DNA from: Cladophialophora immunda
Lineage: Eukaryota > Ascomycota > Eurotiomycetes > Chaetothyriales > Herpotrichiellaceae
Assembly (NCBI RefSeq): GCF_000835495.1
Contig: NW_015622547.1
Coordinates: 3,100,001-3,164,000, forward strand
Reading direction: 5' to 3'
DNA: 64,000 bases
This document shows, piece by piece, positions 10,934-23,793 of this stretch. Below the pieces are notes generated by a model. That model did no database searches. It saw only the letters and a list, made by a program, of their open reading frames with translations, and had not been told where the DNA came from. Position 1 is the first letter of the stretch; each line of letters begins with the position of its first letter. Made by a program: the position numbers and the translations under genes.

Positions 10934-12088
10934 GCTTGTTGGGAGGGTCTTGGGTGATTCTATTGAGGAGGCTGGCGAGAAGGGGGAACGGTAAGATTGT
11001 TTTATAAGACCCAAGGAATCCTGGAAGGTCTGGTCTTTCAAGCAGCAAGAGAAAGGGGGCGAAGAAAAACTTCACCTGGGGGGCCTTGCCATATAATAGT
11101 TTGCTTGAGATGCATCATGAGGGCTTCGCGGAATGAACCCAACTGAGCTTTAGTGACATTGTAGTGCCTCTCCTACAGCGAGGATCTGCACGCAGGAAGA
11201 CACCCCTGTACACAAGTATAGAGAGTAGGAATGGGTCCATGGGCCAATTCATGACGATTGGTAGGAGAGACGGCGCAGGAAACCGCAGCCAACGGTATCC
11301 TTGCTTCGGACGACGTACACAAGCCGTATGCTCCTCCCCGTGTCGAGCTTCCATAGCGCGAGCATATCGGCCGGAAATCGGCACACGGCATCGAGGCACT
11401 ATACCCAGTGGATGGCGCAAGAGATCTGCTCCCAGGTTAGCTGTCGTGTTGTAAACAGAAACGGGGAGGCAGAACACGGGAGAGTTACTTACCCAGAACA
11501 ACAAATGATAAGCATTTCCGCCTGCAGATAAAGCTGGGGAAGCGGCCATATGGCTAATGAGAGCCCATTAATTAACTAAGCTTCTCGCCTGAGGATCCCG
11601 ACGTTGGGGCTGGTAAAGCGCTGGGCGATCACCGGGAACGAGAACGAACGAACGAGCGAGAACGACAAAATCCCTGCCAGGGATTGTGTCTGTAGCTGTG
11701 CTTCGTCAACCCGCGGTCGACACAAGAACCAAAATCTAACTCTTCCACACTACTGTACATGTTCTGGGCTCATCAATGTCAATGTGCATTCAATTAGCCA
11801 TGTGCACGGCAATCGCCAGAATCAACAAAGTGGGACAAGCAATAAACCGATAGGTGTACGTCGCTTCTCCACGGACCACTGCTTCGAGCACATGTGACGG
11901 CGATTTGGGGTTGCTGGCCGTGGAGATTCGAGTGGATAGACCAAGATAGCTGCTGGGAAGTCTGCAGGAGTTTTCCTGGGACGGCATGACGAGGCCTCTA
12001 TTGCTGTTTCGATGTGTTCGAGCATCTGTAGACGTCCGCCAAAACCGACCAGGCCCTGTAGCAGTGCACGAAGGATCTCACGGCGCGC
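10934..12088. other. Intergenic region
   Basis: No gene is supported. It contains the promoter of the minus-strand conserved protein at its left and the 3' flank of the transcription factor at its right. Confidence 0.4.
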
Positions 12089-13905
12089 CTAACAAAACAC
12101 GCACTGCTCATATGGAACCAGTGAAGCTTTCACATCCTCCCAGATCTCCGCGCAAGGTGTTTCGCATTCACTGTCCAGCCAGAGAAATCTGGCAAGCATG
12201 TCTTTCACAGTCATCCCGGTGTATTCTCTGATGTCGGCTTCCTTGCCTAGCCTTTCGGCGCTCACATGTTGAACCAAGAAGTCGACAAACCAGTCGTAAA
12301 GGACTGTGTTTCTTACGGACCAAGCAGTCACCACCGCGGCCCAAAGAAGGAAATCATGATAGGTTGGATCCCGATGGAGATACAGGTCGGCAGTTGCGCA
12401 CTGCAGACATCGTTTGATCCGACGGGCGTAGGGGATGGTCACATCGATATTGTCGTGCAGATTTGGCAGAAGGACCGTGATCTGAAAGACGAAGGCGCAC
12501 AGCCGACAGATCTCATAAATTGCAAGTGCTCGATGGCCTGCAAGGATGATGGGATCATCAACATATGCCGAGCTGGATGAAAAGAGCTCTTCCGATACAT
12601 CAGGCAAAGTCAACAGCTCGTGTTGATTCAGATTCCGGGCGAAGATGATCATCCTGATTGGGGGAGCTTCTCCATCACCCTGCTGATAGCTATCGAAAGC
12701 AATAATCAGATCACGCATGGCATGTAGGACGTTCAGCAGTTCGATGGCTGCAGGCAGGTCCATGTCCGCTAAGAAATTGAACCCCGTAACTAAAGCAGGG
12801 GATCTTTGAGATGCTGGACTTCCGGGTTGGCTAGTGACCCAGGTGCTGATAACCGGCGAAGATGGCATAAATAACGGAAATGAAGGTTTTGTCTGGAACA
12901 TGATCGATGTATGGATATCGAAGCTGCATTCGCTGTCAGCGCACGGTTTGTGGGCTCTTCCAGTCGTAGACCTACGAAGCAAGGGCAAATGCAAGCCCCG
13001 GAAGTCGGATCGTATGCAACCCGCCTTTCATCTTGACGATTTCGACCACCGCCTTCATGTGCCGCCACTCGTACTCTTGGCTGGAATAGAACTGGCCATC
13101 TTGCTGAGCCGACATCGTTCTCTTCTCACGCTTTTCTGCAGCGGTCACTTTCTCTCCGTGGCCGACAATGGCCAATATAGCCATAGCAAAGATGACCTCA
13201 TCGGTCAATGATGTCGATTGGGATTGGAGGGCTGATCGGAGCGATTTGATGGCTTCGACTTTGCTTGTCAAGCGCAATACCGCACTCTTTGAATTGTCGA
13301 CCGCCGGAGATTGGTGAAAAGCTTTGTGAGCGGCACCGGCATAGACAAGGGTATGAAAGCACAGGGGAGATCGGATCGCAGTGTCCATGACCGACTTCTT
13401 TGCCATGAGTAGAGATCCCGGCTTGTCATCTGCGGCAAAGAGGGACCATTGGTATGAAATGGCTGAGTATGACAATTAGATCCCATTTAACTAGCCAACA
13501 TCTTGTTGGGGGCAAGCTACGACGACGCAAGGGCTCGAGACAAGAAATGTACCGACCATGATCAAGCATTTCATGAACCATCAGAGGCTGGTCTGGGGTA
13601 CAATAGGCATTGAATGGGTCGACCCTGCCTGCCCCTAGAACGGTGCTCGGCTCGGGAACCGGCTTTCTCGACCTGACCTGCCCATCGGGGCTTGATCCAA
13701 GGAATGCTTCTGGTTCGACCTTTGCAGCAGGCTCCTTCTTGCCGCTGCCTGCAGCGGATCGTTGGCCACGAAGGGCAGACTTTCTGAGGGCCTTTGCCTT
13801 GTGGTGGTAGACTCTGGCGGCATGCTGCTGTGGGGACTCCTGAGCAGCCTCGTCAACGTCATGGGAATCTGTCGACGGGTTGTATGGCAGGAAAAGCAGG
13901 CGCAT
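12089..13905 (-). CDS. Fungal-specific transcription factor domain protein without zinc cluster
   Basis: Exons (minus): 13905-13557, 13462-12976, 12932-12089, 1680 bases in total (559 residues). The product matches the Fungal_trans_2 (DUF3468) type of regulator: an N-terminal stretch with QHAARVYHHKAKALRKSA, then HAISYQWSLFAADDK, the block EVIFAMAILAIVGHGEK, EWRHMKAVVEIVKMKGGL, and a long helical C-terminus containing AIYEICRLCAFVFQITVLLP and a Trp/acidic end. No CX2CX6C cluster is seen before it, in this exon or in the bases just upstream; many family members likewise lack DNA-binding cysteines. A short upstream exon cannot be excluded. Its place beside the dioxygenase gene suggests local regulation, by inference. 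Confidence 0.85.
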
Positions 13906-14490
13906 TTTGTTGTCGAGCTGAGCTCGGTTGAACCTGCTTTAGATACCAGTCGAGTAGCCCATAGTAGGCTGACAACAGATGACTTTTCAGAAGGGACGAA
14001 GCTGCTGGGAACCAAAGGGTAAAGCAGCACTATCACAACCGTGGTCGATAGTGCTCATCCGGGTCCAGACCAGTCGGAAGCAGGTGGGGTAGTCCATTGG
14101 CGGGCACTCGAAATCTAGTGAGGCTGGTCGCGCAGATCAGGTTGACCTTGGCCTGGGAACCCGACCGTCATGGCGTCTGGGCGTCTAGGCATCTCGGCAG
14201 AATGGTCCTTGAGCCAAGACTGAACACTGATCACTCCTGCCCTGTGCAATTCTTTGATAGAGGCCAGGAGGCATCGCTTCGTGTGACCAAGTGGATGAAT
14301 TGGTAGCGGATGATAGAACGACATGTTGAATTTTGGCGCAGGTAAATGCCAGGATCTATCAATCTACTTGGCAAGTGTAGGGGAGAAGGTGATCTAGCGC
14401 CCTTTCGAGTGGAACGCTTCGTTCTTTGCATCTGCCTTCGAGAACAACCCATTTGAAAAGACTGCATATGATACTGCATAAGAGTCAAAA
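13906..14490. other. Intergenic region between tandem minus-strand genes
   Basis: 5' flank of the fungal transcription factor and 3' flank of the dioxygenase. No other gene is supported. Confidence 0.4.
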
Positions 14491-15812
14491 CTATTTATCA
14501 AGAAACCCCCGATTCAAGAATCGTTCTCGTTGCTGCTTCTGACGTTTCTGATAATACTATATTTGTGTCAGCGAGAAGAAATTGTCCATCAGTTGTAAAG
14601 GACTGTACCTCGTAGACGGTCAACGGTTCATATTGAGGGGGGTTCTCAGGTGTCAGGCAAGCCGAGAGAGGCTAGAAGTATTAATTAACACGTCCCCTGC
14701 TTCCATTTTGGACCGACAGGCTCACCTCTACAGTCGCATAGTGATTTGAACTGAAGAAAAAGGGGAGGGAGTAGCGCTCGTGGCCTGTTGTGTTGCTGAC
14801 GCGGTGGACCGTAGAAACAAACCGGCCATTAGACATCCGCATCAGAAAGTCACCCACATTCACTACAAACGTTCCGGGGATGGGATGCGCCGGAACCCAG
14901 TGTGCATTTGCATTCAACACTTCGAGCCCTCCGACGGTATCCTGCCACAAGATGGTGAATGCTGTAGATAGTCAGCTTAATAGTTCTCCGCAGGATCATA
15001 CTCTTCCTGACTATGATACATACTATCAAAGTCCGTGTGAGCTCCAATGCCAGTTTCGTCCTGGCTCTCCGGCTCTTGAGGGGGGTAGTGAATGATTTTC
15101 ATGGTAGAATGTGGTGACGAAAACAGACCGTCCAAGGCGGTTTTCTCCAGGCCTAGAGCCAGAGCGAAGGCCTGAACCAGGACTCTGGAGAGCCTGATAA
15201 GCCGACTGTGGTACGACACGAGCTGGTCCTTGAAATCTGGCTGATCCGCGGGGAAGTTGTTCTCGACCAAGAGGGCTCTCTGCAACGCTGTCAGTTGGGG
15301 GGGAACAGGGTCCAATTCAGGGTCGTAGGTGAGTAAGAAGGATTCTTTGCGATCTGACAGCCTTGTTAGACAGGGCTAGAGGTAAGAATAGCAGAGGACC
15401 AACCTCCGCGTGATTTCGTGTCGTCCAAACGGGCACCAAAGATCGGCTCATATCCTTGCAGGTTGGTGTTTTTGTAGATCCACTGGTCCATTTTCTTCTC
15501 TGTCGGCTGCCTGAAGTAGTCCTTCATCACTTCAACGGTGTCGTCGATGAGTTCCTGTTCCACACCATGGTTTTTGATGTAAAAAAACCCCACCTCCTCA
15601 CAAGCCTTTCTGATCTCGTCGGCGACCTTGACTTGATCTGTCAGATTGTCGCTGAAAAGACCGGCGATATCAATGAGAGGGATATCGGTGAATGTGGTTT
15701 TGAGCTTGCCATCCTTCAGGACTTCACGGCGATGCCCATACTTCCCGTCGTAGTGAAAGTAGACGTATTCGGGCTCCTGCCCAATGATGGTGTCAACTAT
15801 TGTCGAAGCCAT
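14491..15812 (-). CDS. 2-oxoglutarate/Fe(II) dioxygenase, isopenicillin N synthase-like
   Basis: Exons (minus): 15812-15404, 15353-15024, 14961-14726, 14671-14609, 14547-14491, 1095 bases in total (364 residues). An in-frame ATG at 15854 would add 14 residues. The N-terminal DIOX_N domain includes IPLIDIAGL and CEEVGFFYIKNHGV; the catalytic domain holds the iron ligands His242 and Asp244 (GAHTDFD) and His299 (STVHRV), with the 2-oxoglutarate-binding RYS motif at Arg309-Ser311. These enzymes hydroxylate, desaturate or cyclise small molecules. The last two exons encode PLSACLTPENPPQYEP and a basic KRQKQQRERF tail, typical for the family's end. It is divergent from the UNC93-like transporter. 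Confidence 0.92.
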
Positions 15813-16738
15813 ATCTGCTATGGATAGAAGTCGCAGCGACGGCACTAGGGCCAATGGCCAAGCTTTAAAGACTCAATGCAGGCCAGGTACTGATTGTCAG
15901 TAATAATATAATAGCTGGGGGAGTTTCCTTCGGCAGGCGTTTTACGCAGAGACATCCCGCTTTCATGATCGAGAACGCATCGGCATTCCCCATCCGACCG
16001 CTCCCGTCTATACTGCTGGCCAACCTCGGGCGGAGCGCTTCATCACGACAGGTTCAGCCACTCGATAGGAAATCAACGGGCTAGTGTCAGCTTTATTATA
16101 CAACCCCAATCGACAAGTGGATACTGTATCTACCAAACTTTTAAAATGACCGTGTTTCACCCCGACTCCGCCTTATCTCAAGGAAATAGTGGTCATCGGT
16201 CTCGGTAACAACGCCCGTCTAAGCTAGTATTTTGCCAAGACAACGTACCTTTCCGCTCCAAGCTCATTAGCTACGATAAGAAGGCGCGTTAAATGCTCGA
16301 GAAGAACGGCGAACACAATGGCAAGGAGAACTGAGCCTTATCCTAGCCTAATCATGAGCCGGGAACTGATGGCGCCGTATCGTAGTTATCACGGTAACCA
16401 GGAGAGGGGAGCAGAGCGTGGCACGTCTAGATATCAGTAAGTTCTTTCCTTTTAGCTTGGTCGTTAATCTTAACGTTTATCGATATAGACTCCCCCTACA
16501 GGCTGCTTTCGGATCAAACACGGTAGACAGGTCGACTTACCCGGTTCGAGTCTATGATGCAGGTCCTCGATTAGCAGGGCAGGACTATAAAAGATCGCTG
16601 TGATGCAAGAGGAAACCGCCAAATAACATCTACGGAATTTGTTCATATATTGGTCAAGTCGAGTAGGACACAATCAAAGTGGTCACTATTTTCCACATAC
16701 TATTCGTTTCAATATTCTTACCTCTACACCCGGCAAGC
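15813..16738. promoter_or_regulatory. Shared divergent promoter region, dioxygenase and UNC93-like gene
   Basis: 926 bases separate the two start codons. No coding signal is convincing. The part from about 16080 to 16740 is noticeably AT-rich with many TTA/CTA triplets, unlike the flanking genes; a decayed mobile element is possible but I see no recognisable domain. Confidence 0.4.
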
Positions 16739-18565
16739 ATGGGTGTGAAAGGCTATCTTCGCTGGCATGGGTCAGTTACTCTACCCCCTGAGGATTGAGC
16801 TCTGGCTAATGTTTGATACAGTCCATTCATGCAGAACGCGCTTGCGGCGCTCTGTCTCGGCTTGACTGCTGGCATCTATGTGGCTCTGTCTGGACTCGGT
16901 GCAGGAGGCGGTCAGGCAACATCACAGCACATGATAGACATCGCTCAAGCCTCGTGTGATGCCGCCTCGCTTGTCGCTGGGCTGTTCTGTGGTGTTATGC
17001 TCAACAAGTTTGGTCCGGCCATCTGCGCATCTGTAAGTTCGAAGGCTCTGGCTGAGTTTTGTGCTTAGCATATTGCCGATCTAACATCTTCCCAGGTCGG
17101 GGCCGTCGGGTATGCAGTTTATGTAGGAGGCTTGTGAGTGAATTGTTGCACATGAACCCAAAAGATTCGTGGCTAACGTTACCGTTGCCAGCTGGTATTT
17201 TGGCGAACACGGCACCCTCGCTTTTCCCGTCACCGGAGCGACCATTCTCGGAATCACAGCGGTTCTCATCGAGTCAACAGTCAGCTATATCGCGATTGCC
17301 TACTCCGAGGAGCGCGAGAAAGGCCTCTATGTCACCGTAAGCGTCCCCTGCTCCGGGAATTTCAACGCAAAACGCAGAGGAATTGACTGATGGATCGAAA
17401 GATGATGCAAGTTATCAAGTATGGGTGCAGCTTGGTGGCAGCAACTATCCCCTTGGCGATTGACGCGAGCAATCCCAAAGCGACCTCGGTGCCGACGGCG
17501 GTTTATATCACGTTCATCATCCTGATGTCTTCCGCCGTGGTTCTCGGTCTCTTCATCCTTCCAGCCGAGAAGATCAGACGAGACGACGGCACCGGGATCG
17601 CCGTCCTCCCGAAACTGACCTTCAAGGACGCGATGTTGGGCGGGTTTCACACCCTGGCCGACAAAAGGCTGCTTCTGCTGTGCCCGGCGCTGATATGCAC
17701 GGCCATCCATCTCGTTTACTGCGGCATAGCCAACGGTAATCGCCCCGCTCTCTCTCCTGTATTGAGATATTTTGTATTCTGACCGCCTCCCTTTGAACAG
17801 CATACCACAACAACAGCCGCGTTCGGGCGTTGAATACCTTCTGCGCCCTGGCCGTGGCCATCCCTTCCAACCTGGTTCTCTCCTGGCTGCTGGACAATCG
17901 AAGGTGGAGCCGCAAGACGCGCGCCCTCGCGGGGACCACGTACGTGGGCGTCTTCCTCATCGGCGCCTTCATCGCCGAAGTGGTGCGGACGTGGCACTGG
18001 TCCCGCGTGGTGCCGCACACCAAAATGGACTGGACCTCTCCCGACTTCGCCGGGCAGTTCATCCTCTTTATTGTCGGATGGAACGCCGCCGGGATGATCC
18101 TCAATCTGGCAACGTGGTATCTGGGCACTTTGTCGAACGACCCGCTGATCTGCTCCCATTACGCCGGTCTCTCCCGTGCCCTCTTAGCGGTGGGACAAGG
18201 GTTCGTGTTTGGGATTGACGCTGCCGGCATCCCCTACCGCAACGAAGCGGGCGCGCTGCTGGGAATGTTCAGTATATCTATGTTAGGCATGTACATCTTC
18301 GCCTTTACCTGCGTCCAGGAGACTCGTTATTTCAAAGAAGAGCATGTAAGTATCCCCTCTTGAGCAACCCGTCGGCCAGCCCCTTATATATACTGACATC
18401 TGTGCGCTCGTATTCTAGGTCATTGTCCCCAGGTATGCCCAGGAGCAGCTGGGACATATTCAAGGCCAGGAAGCACGGGAGGGAGCCAAGCCTGGTGCTG
18501 ACGGTTCGGATGAGGTTCATACAGAGGTTATTGTCTCGACCACGGGGGAGAAGAATACGGCATAG
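16739..18565 (+). CDS. UNC93-like MFS membrane protein
   Basis: Exons: 16739-16770, 16822-17032, 17096-17133, 17192-17336, 17402-17735, 17801-18345, 18419-18565, 1452 bases in total (483 residues). The protein has about eleven hydrophobic segments and the UNC93/DUF895 pattern: a short basic N-terminus, an early FMQNALAALCLGLTAGIYVA helix, a GLGAGGGQ turn, small-residue helix SLVAGLFCGVMLNKFGPAIC, and late helices FAGQFILFIVGWNAAGMI and LLAVGQGFVFGIDAAGIPYR. In fungi these are putative transporters of unknown substrate. It pairs head-to-head with the dioxygenase and converges on the hydantoinase gene, so co-regulation with that pathway is plausible. Confidence 0.9.
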
Positions 18566-19301
18566 ATGATCCGGAGCAGTATCTCTCCATCGAGTTTGGG
18601 GCACCCAGAAGTCAGCAACTGTTTACACCACGGTGGAGGACATCGGACTCCGGTGTCTCGATAAAGACGATACACGACGGTTGAGTGCGGCAGATCCTGG
18701 AAATCGATTAGAAGAGAAGGTAGATTGGAATGGAGTGGAGTGGAGTTTCCGGTAGTCGAGTACAGCTATTAGTGTGTTCTCCCTTTCGGCTTTGACATTG
18801 AGGGGGCCGTAGCATAACAAGTTGAATCTATGAAGCTAATCAAGTGTCTATGGGATTGATAGTCTCTATTAACTATCTGAAGAGAGAAGGTTATCTAAAT
18901 CGCCATGACGGAATGCTTGTCTATCTCCATCAAGAATAAAGGAGAGACAATTTGAGACGAGTCCCCTGGTGATCTGACGGATATTCATTTGATGAGTAGT
19001 TGTATAGGCTACGAGACATGTATCCATATACATACAATACTCAAGGTCGTGGAGTTCGAGTAAGGCTGGGACACTGCAAGCTTTGAAGAATGTTTTCTTC
19101 CATACCTTCGCTTCTCGACAGTGAAATCAACGATTGAAAGGACCGTGGAGCGAAAGGCAAGTAGAGGACTTGATTGACCAAGTTGTCCTAGACAATGAGC
19201 GAAGCGATGATATTATTGGACTCTTCTATGTTGCTAATAGTCTATGCATGACTTTACTCTGGTTTATATACAGACCGGTTGACGGCGATCCGTCCGGGGA
19301 T
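18566..19301. other. Convergent 3' intergenic region
   Basis: 3' flanks of the UNC93-like gene and the hydantoinase/oxoprolinase gene. Moderately AT-rich; no gene is supported. Confidence 0.4.
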
Positions 19302-22300
19302 TCACTGGAGCACCCAATCTTCAGCTTCCCTCATTTGTCGGTACCAATTCTGAACATAGTCCAATTTAACATGGGGGCCGTAGGGGTCAACCTCCCACTG
19401 TGGTTGCGGTGCTTGCAGTCCGGTTTCAGCTAGACAGGCCTCCCGGAGTTCCTTCAAGGTCCCACCTCTATTGTAAACCGAGTGAAGCGGTGGTCTCGTT
19501 GCTCTTATCTTTTCTCTGAGCTGCGAAGTCTCCTTGTCGTCGACGCTGAAATCATCTGGACGTACAACCACGCCGTAATTGTCTTTGGCTCCAGCAATCG
19601 TGACAAGTTTTCGCTGAACCTCCAAGGCAACTAGATCTGCCGGTCGAGTGGTAGGGTCACCCCGCCCTCCACCGCCCCAGGTAATCCATTCGAGCAGGTC
19701 GTTCGGCTGGACTTTGATATGGTCACACTTGGAAGGAAGGACTTGCATGGGCGGGTTCTCGGCGTCAAGCGAATATCGGTAGAGGACCTTGCGCGAGCGA
19801 GATCCTGGCGAACCCCCTTGAATCCCCCAGGGTTTCGTAAACCATCGGTCGTCGTGGAGACTGAACTCACCGCGCGCCAGAAATCGGTAGAGTGTCCGTT
19901 GAGCATTACCTCCACGATAGAAACCAGCTCCGCCGGTGTCCGCCAGTGATTCGTTTGCTTCGATCCGAAGAGGAAAGTACAGCTCGATTATTTCGCAGGG
20001 AATATTTCTCATCGCCGGGAATAGGCAATGGCAATCAGGCTGTGTACACGTTAGAACACCCCCAGGCAAGTGAGCGAAGAAAGTATTGGTTTGATTAATG
20101 GACTTACCCCATCACCAGCTGGACGAGCAGGGACACCTCCAAAACCAATCTGATACAGGAGGAAGTGTTCTCCTTCGGCATCGAAACCTGAGAAAAAGAA
20201 GTGAGGTGAGTCGGAAGTGCCAGCTGCTGCCATATATGAGGGGTTCTTCTGGCCGAGAAGAGCCTGGATGATGTCCATAGAACGTCCGATCATATGAGTG
20301 CGGCAGCTCAACGCGGCGGGTCGAACTGGTCGAAGGCAAGAGCCTTCGGGGAAGTTGACCTCGATCAAATCGTGAAAGCCGTCATTGACGACGCAATAGG
20401 GGTCAAACACCTGCAAAAAATAGTAACTGTACAGGTCAGTGGTGTCATCGCAGATGGCAAGCTTTGGTTACTAACCCCACAAACATCTTGAACAAAGTCG
20501 TTGAGAAGTAGTAGTTGATGGAGTTGTCACTTTGTGGACTTGTTCCGTCCCAGTCGAAGACCAACTTGTTTGAAACCTTTTGCATTTTGCAGGACAACGC
20601 AAAGGGCCCCACTCCAAGACCGTTGTCATCGATGAAGTCGGTAAACGTACTGGGCTTGTCGTCGATTTCTGTCTCGATCAGCCTGGCAACAGCTGAGCGG
20701 TTTCGTTCGAGCAGGTCATCGCACGCGGCATTGTAGACTCTGCGTCGACCATGTTAGCGACCCGTGCAAGCTTTTTGATATGAGCCACTTACTCCAAGGA
20801 GTATCTGTCACAGAGCTCGCACACTCGAGTGGCAGCGGTCCTGCAGGCCGCCACCAGTGCCTTGATATCACTGCTAAACCACTCGGGCAGGCGCGAGTTT
20901 CGAGTCAACACGTCGAGCAGGTCCTGGTTGAATGTTCCCTTGGAGTATAGCTTCACAGGTGGGATCTGGAGGCCGTCTTCAAAAATGGTGTTCGCATTGA
21001 TCGACATACTGCCAGGCACCTTGCCTTGCACGTCACTGTTGTGGTGTCAGCAATAGGCCCTTCGGATCTCAGGGTTTGAGGGATGGTGGAATGACATACG
21101 TTAGGTGGCCGAAGTTAGCGGCCCACCCGACCAGCTGATGCCGATAGAATATGGGCAGGAGAATAATAACGTCGTTCAGGTGAGACACCGCTCCAGACAC
21201 ATGGTAGACATCGTTCGTGATGAAAACGTCTCCCTCCTCGATGTGTCCCTTCCAATACTCCAAGAATGATGGAACGAAACTGCCAAACTGGCCAACAAGC
21301 ATTTTCCCGGCCGCGTTACTGATGACATTGAACTCGTCTTGCTGCTCACGAATAGCAGGTGACATGCTGCAGCGCAGCATAAGGGTATCCATCTCGCGCC
21401 TAATGGAAGCCAAGGCAGCCATGACCAGTGTCGGGATGAGAGGCGTCTTCGAAATGAGTACTTTTGCAGTCTCGGGTGTATAGCTTTTCGTGTGAACCTG
21501 CGGAGTCAATGAGTCCTCCTGCGGCCATATCAAGATGTTGCCCATCGAGTCGATCTCTCCAAAGAAACCAGGCAGGATGAGCGTATTGGAGTCGGTTTCC
21601 GAAATGACACAAGGACCGGGAATTTTCAGCCCTTCCTTTGTCAGGGCAGTACGGTCATAAAGGTATGCCTCAACCTTCTTGCCCTCCACTGTGATGAGCT
21701 TTTTGTCTCGTCTTGCAGACTCCAGCGTGGTCGAGTCGTCTGCTGCGCGTTTTCCGCTCGTTCTCGCGATGACCAGGCCTGGGAAAGAGGCATCAACCGT
21801 CACAGCCCGCAGCCGCATCAGCTCTAATTCGTATGATGGCATTGAGAAGGTGAACTGCTGTTCGTGGATGATTTCAAATTTCCTTCTTATTGTTGACGCC
21901 AGCTCTGCTGTGGTGGCTTCCACTTCAGTTGGGCTGAGATCAACCGTAATCGTCAGAGCTTGACCTTTGTACCGGAGATCTGCCTGGTACGTGGTATCTA
22001 GAGGTGTATCGGCTTTGTCCCCCAAAGCCTTGTCGATGACGGAGATACAAGAATCTCGCAGTTTGTAGAGCTCGGCACGCATATCGTCGGCTGTGACGCT
22101 TGACAGAAGCTTAATGAAAGGCGATGATAGCTCATGGCTGAGCTTTGTTGTTGCATCTCCTTGCGCGCAGAGGAGCCCTGGAGCATTTGGAATTATCACA
22201 GGCCAAGCACCCAGCAGCTTTCCCACAGCGTTGGCATGCAATGGTCCTGCACCCCCAAAAGCAACAAGGGCGAACTCACGAGGATCATAGCCTTGTTCCA

Positions 22301-23793
22301 CTGAGACAAGGCGAAGCGCACCGTACATGGTTTCGTTGACAATGTTGATGATGCCTTCAGCAGCCTCGTCGGCGCTCAATCCCATCTGTCGTGCCAAGTC
22401 TTCCACTGCTTGAATGGATGCAGCGACATCGAGCTCAAATGCACCGCCGAGGAGTTTCGGGGGGAGGTATCCCAGGAGAACATTCGCGTCCGTGACCGTC
22501 GGTAGTTTGCCACCGTTCCCATAACAAGCAGGGCCAGGCTGGGCCCCTGCGCTTTCTGGACCGACCCGCAAGGTAGACGTCAGCGACACGTAGTCTGCAA
22601 TCGAGCCACCACCTGCTCCGACGGTTCGAACATCGATAGACGGTGCTCTGACTGTGAGGGACTCGACCAAAGTCTCCCGCCTCAATGCGGGACTCCCATC
22701 TCGAATGAGGGCGCAGTCGGTCGAGGTGCCTCCCATGTCGAGCGTTATCAAGTTCTTGTAAGGAGTGTTCTTGGTGATTGTCTGCGTGACGCCAATCACG
22801 CCGCCGGCAGGCCCAGACCTGTATCAAATCGTCAGCCTCCACTTGTATCGGGTTCAAGATGGTCACATACATGAGAATATTGACGGGGAACTCTCCGGCT
22901 AGATCTGTGCTGGTTAGTTGGCCGTCACTCTTTAGGATCCTGAGAAGTTTTGTATCTTCTGCAAGTTTGTTTTGCAAGTTTCGAAGGTATGTCCTGACCA
23001 CAGGCTTCATGACAGCGTTGGCCGAGGTTGTCAAAGTCCTTTCATACTCCCCAACTTCAGGAAGGACATCGCTGGAGCAGACAATCTCCACATCGTCACC
23101 GAACTCTTCCCTCAGAATTCTGGACACTGCTTTCTCGTTGGCTGGGTTACTGAATGAATTCAATAGACTGACAGAAATCGCCTCCGGCTTCTGTCGCTTG
23201 AGCTCCGCAAGAGCCTGGCAGAAAGCCTCGCGATCCACTGGCTTTACGACTTCTCCGCGTATGGATACCCGTTCAGGGCATTGGACAGTCCGCTCAAGTG
23301 GTACTATTGGAGGTGGCAGCTTGAAGTTCAGCCAGGCACCCAAGCCGCCTGGTATCTGGGACCGCCGCAGAGCCAGAACGTCTTTGTGACCAGCCGTAAC
23401 AATGAGCCCAGTCCTGGCCCCTTTCGACTCAATCACTGCGTTGGTAGCTGTACGGATACCTTCAGCAACACATCTTTGGCTCTCTGTTGGAGTATCCACT
23501 TACCAACCGTCGTGCCATGGTGAACGCAGTCGAACTGGCCGTCCCACCCATGGGCAAGCTTTAGCTGCTCCCTTACGCTCCGAATCCCATTCTGCACTCC
23601 TATGCTTTGATCACTGGGCGTCGATGGGACTTTGGCTCGAAAAGTCTCGCCTGACGCACCAATAACACAGACGTCGGTAAATGTCCCCTGGTTTGCCGTC
23701 AGTTCGAACGATTTACTCGATTGGACTCGGGGATGAACTCACTCCTACGTCAACACCTAAGCGGTAGCCTTGCGAAACAGAGATGGACCCCAT
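19302..23793 (-). CDS. Hydantoinase/5-oxoprolinase family protein (HyuA-HyuB fusion)
   Basis: Eight exons (minus): 23793-23743, 23687-23504, 23447-22871, 22818-21100, 21035-20793, 20739-20481, 20410-20108, 20039-19302, 4074 bases in total (1357 residues). The N-terminal HyuA half is an ATP-dependent ring-opening module: GVDVGGTFTDVCVIG at the start, TNAVIESKGARTGLIV, LMSGPAGGVIGVT, then LDMGGTSTDCALI and GAGGGSIADYVS. The C-terminal HyuB half begins near the REMDTLMLRCSMSPAIREQQ helix and shows ITNDVYHVSGAVSHLNDVII, WAANFGHLTDVQGKVPGS, DWDGTSPQSDN and WITWGGGGRGDP. Family reactions are ATP-driven opening of 5-oxoproline or N-substituted hydantoins; related members are carboxylases. Slightly longer than typical 5-oxoprolinase. 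The sixth donor (20480, GTGGGG) is the weakest join. Divergent from the amidase gene. Confidence 0.93.

Noticed and set aside
16500..16600. Possible tRNA B box (GGTTCGAGTC) near 16540
   Set aside because: No matching A box or foldable acceptor stem at the right distance.
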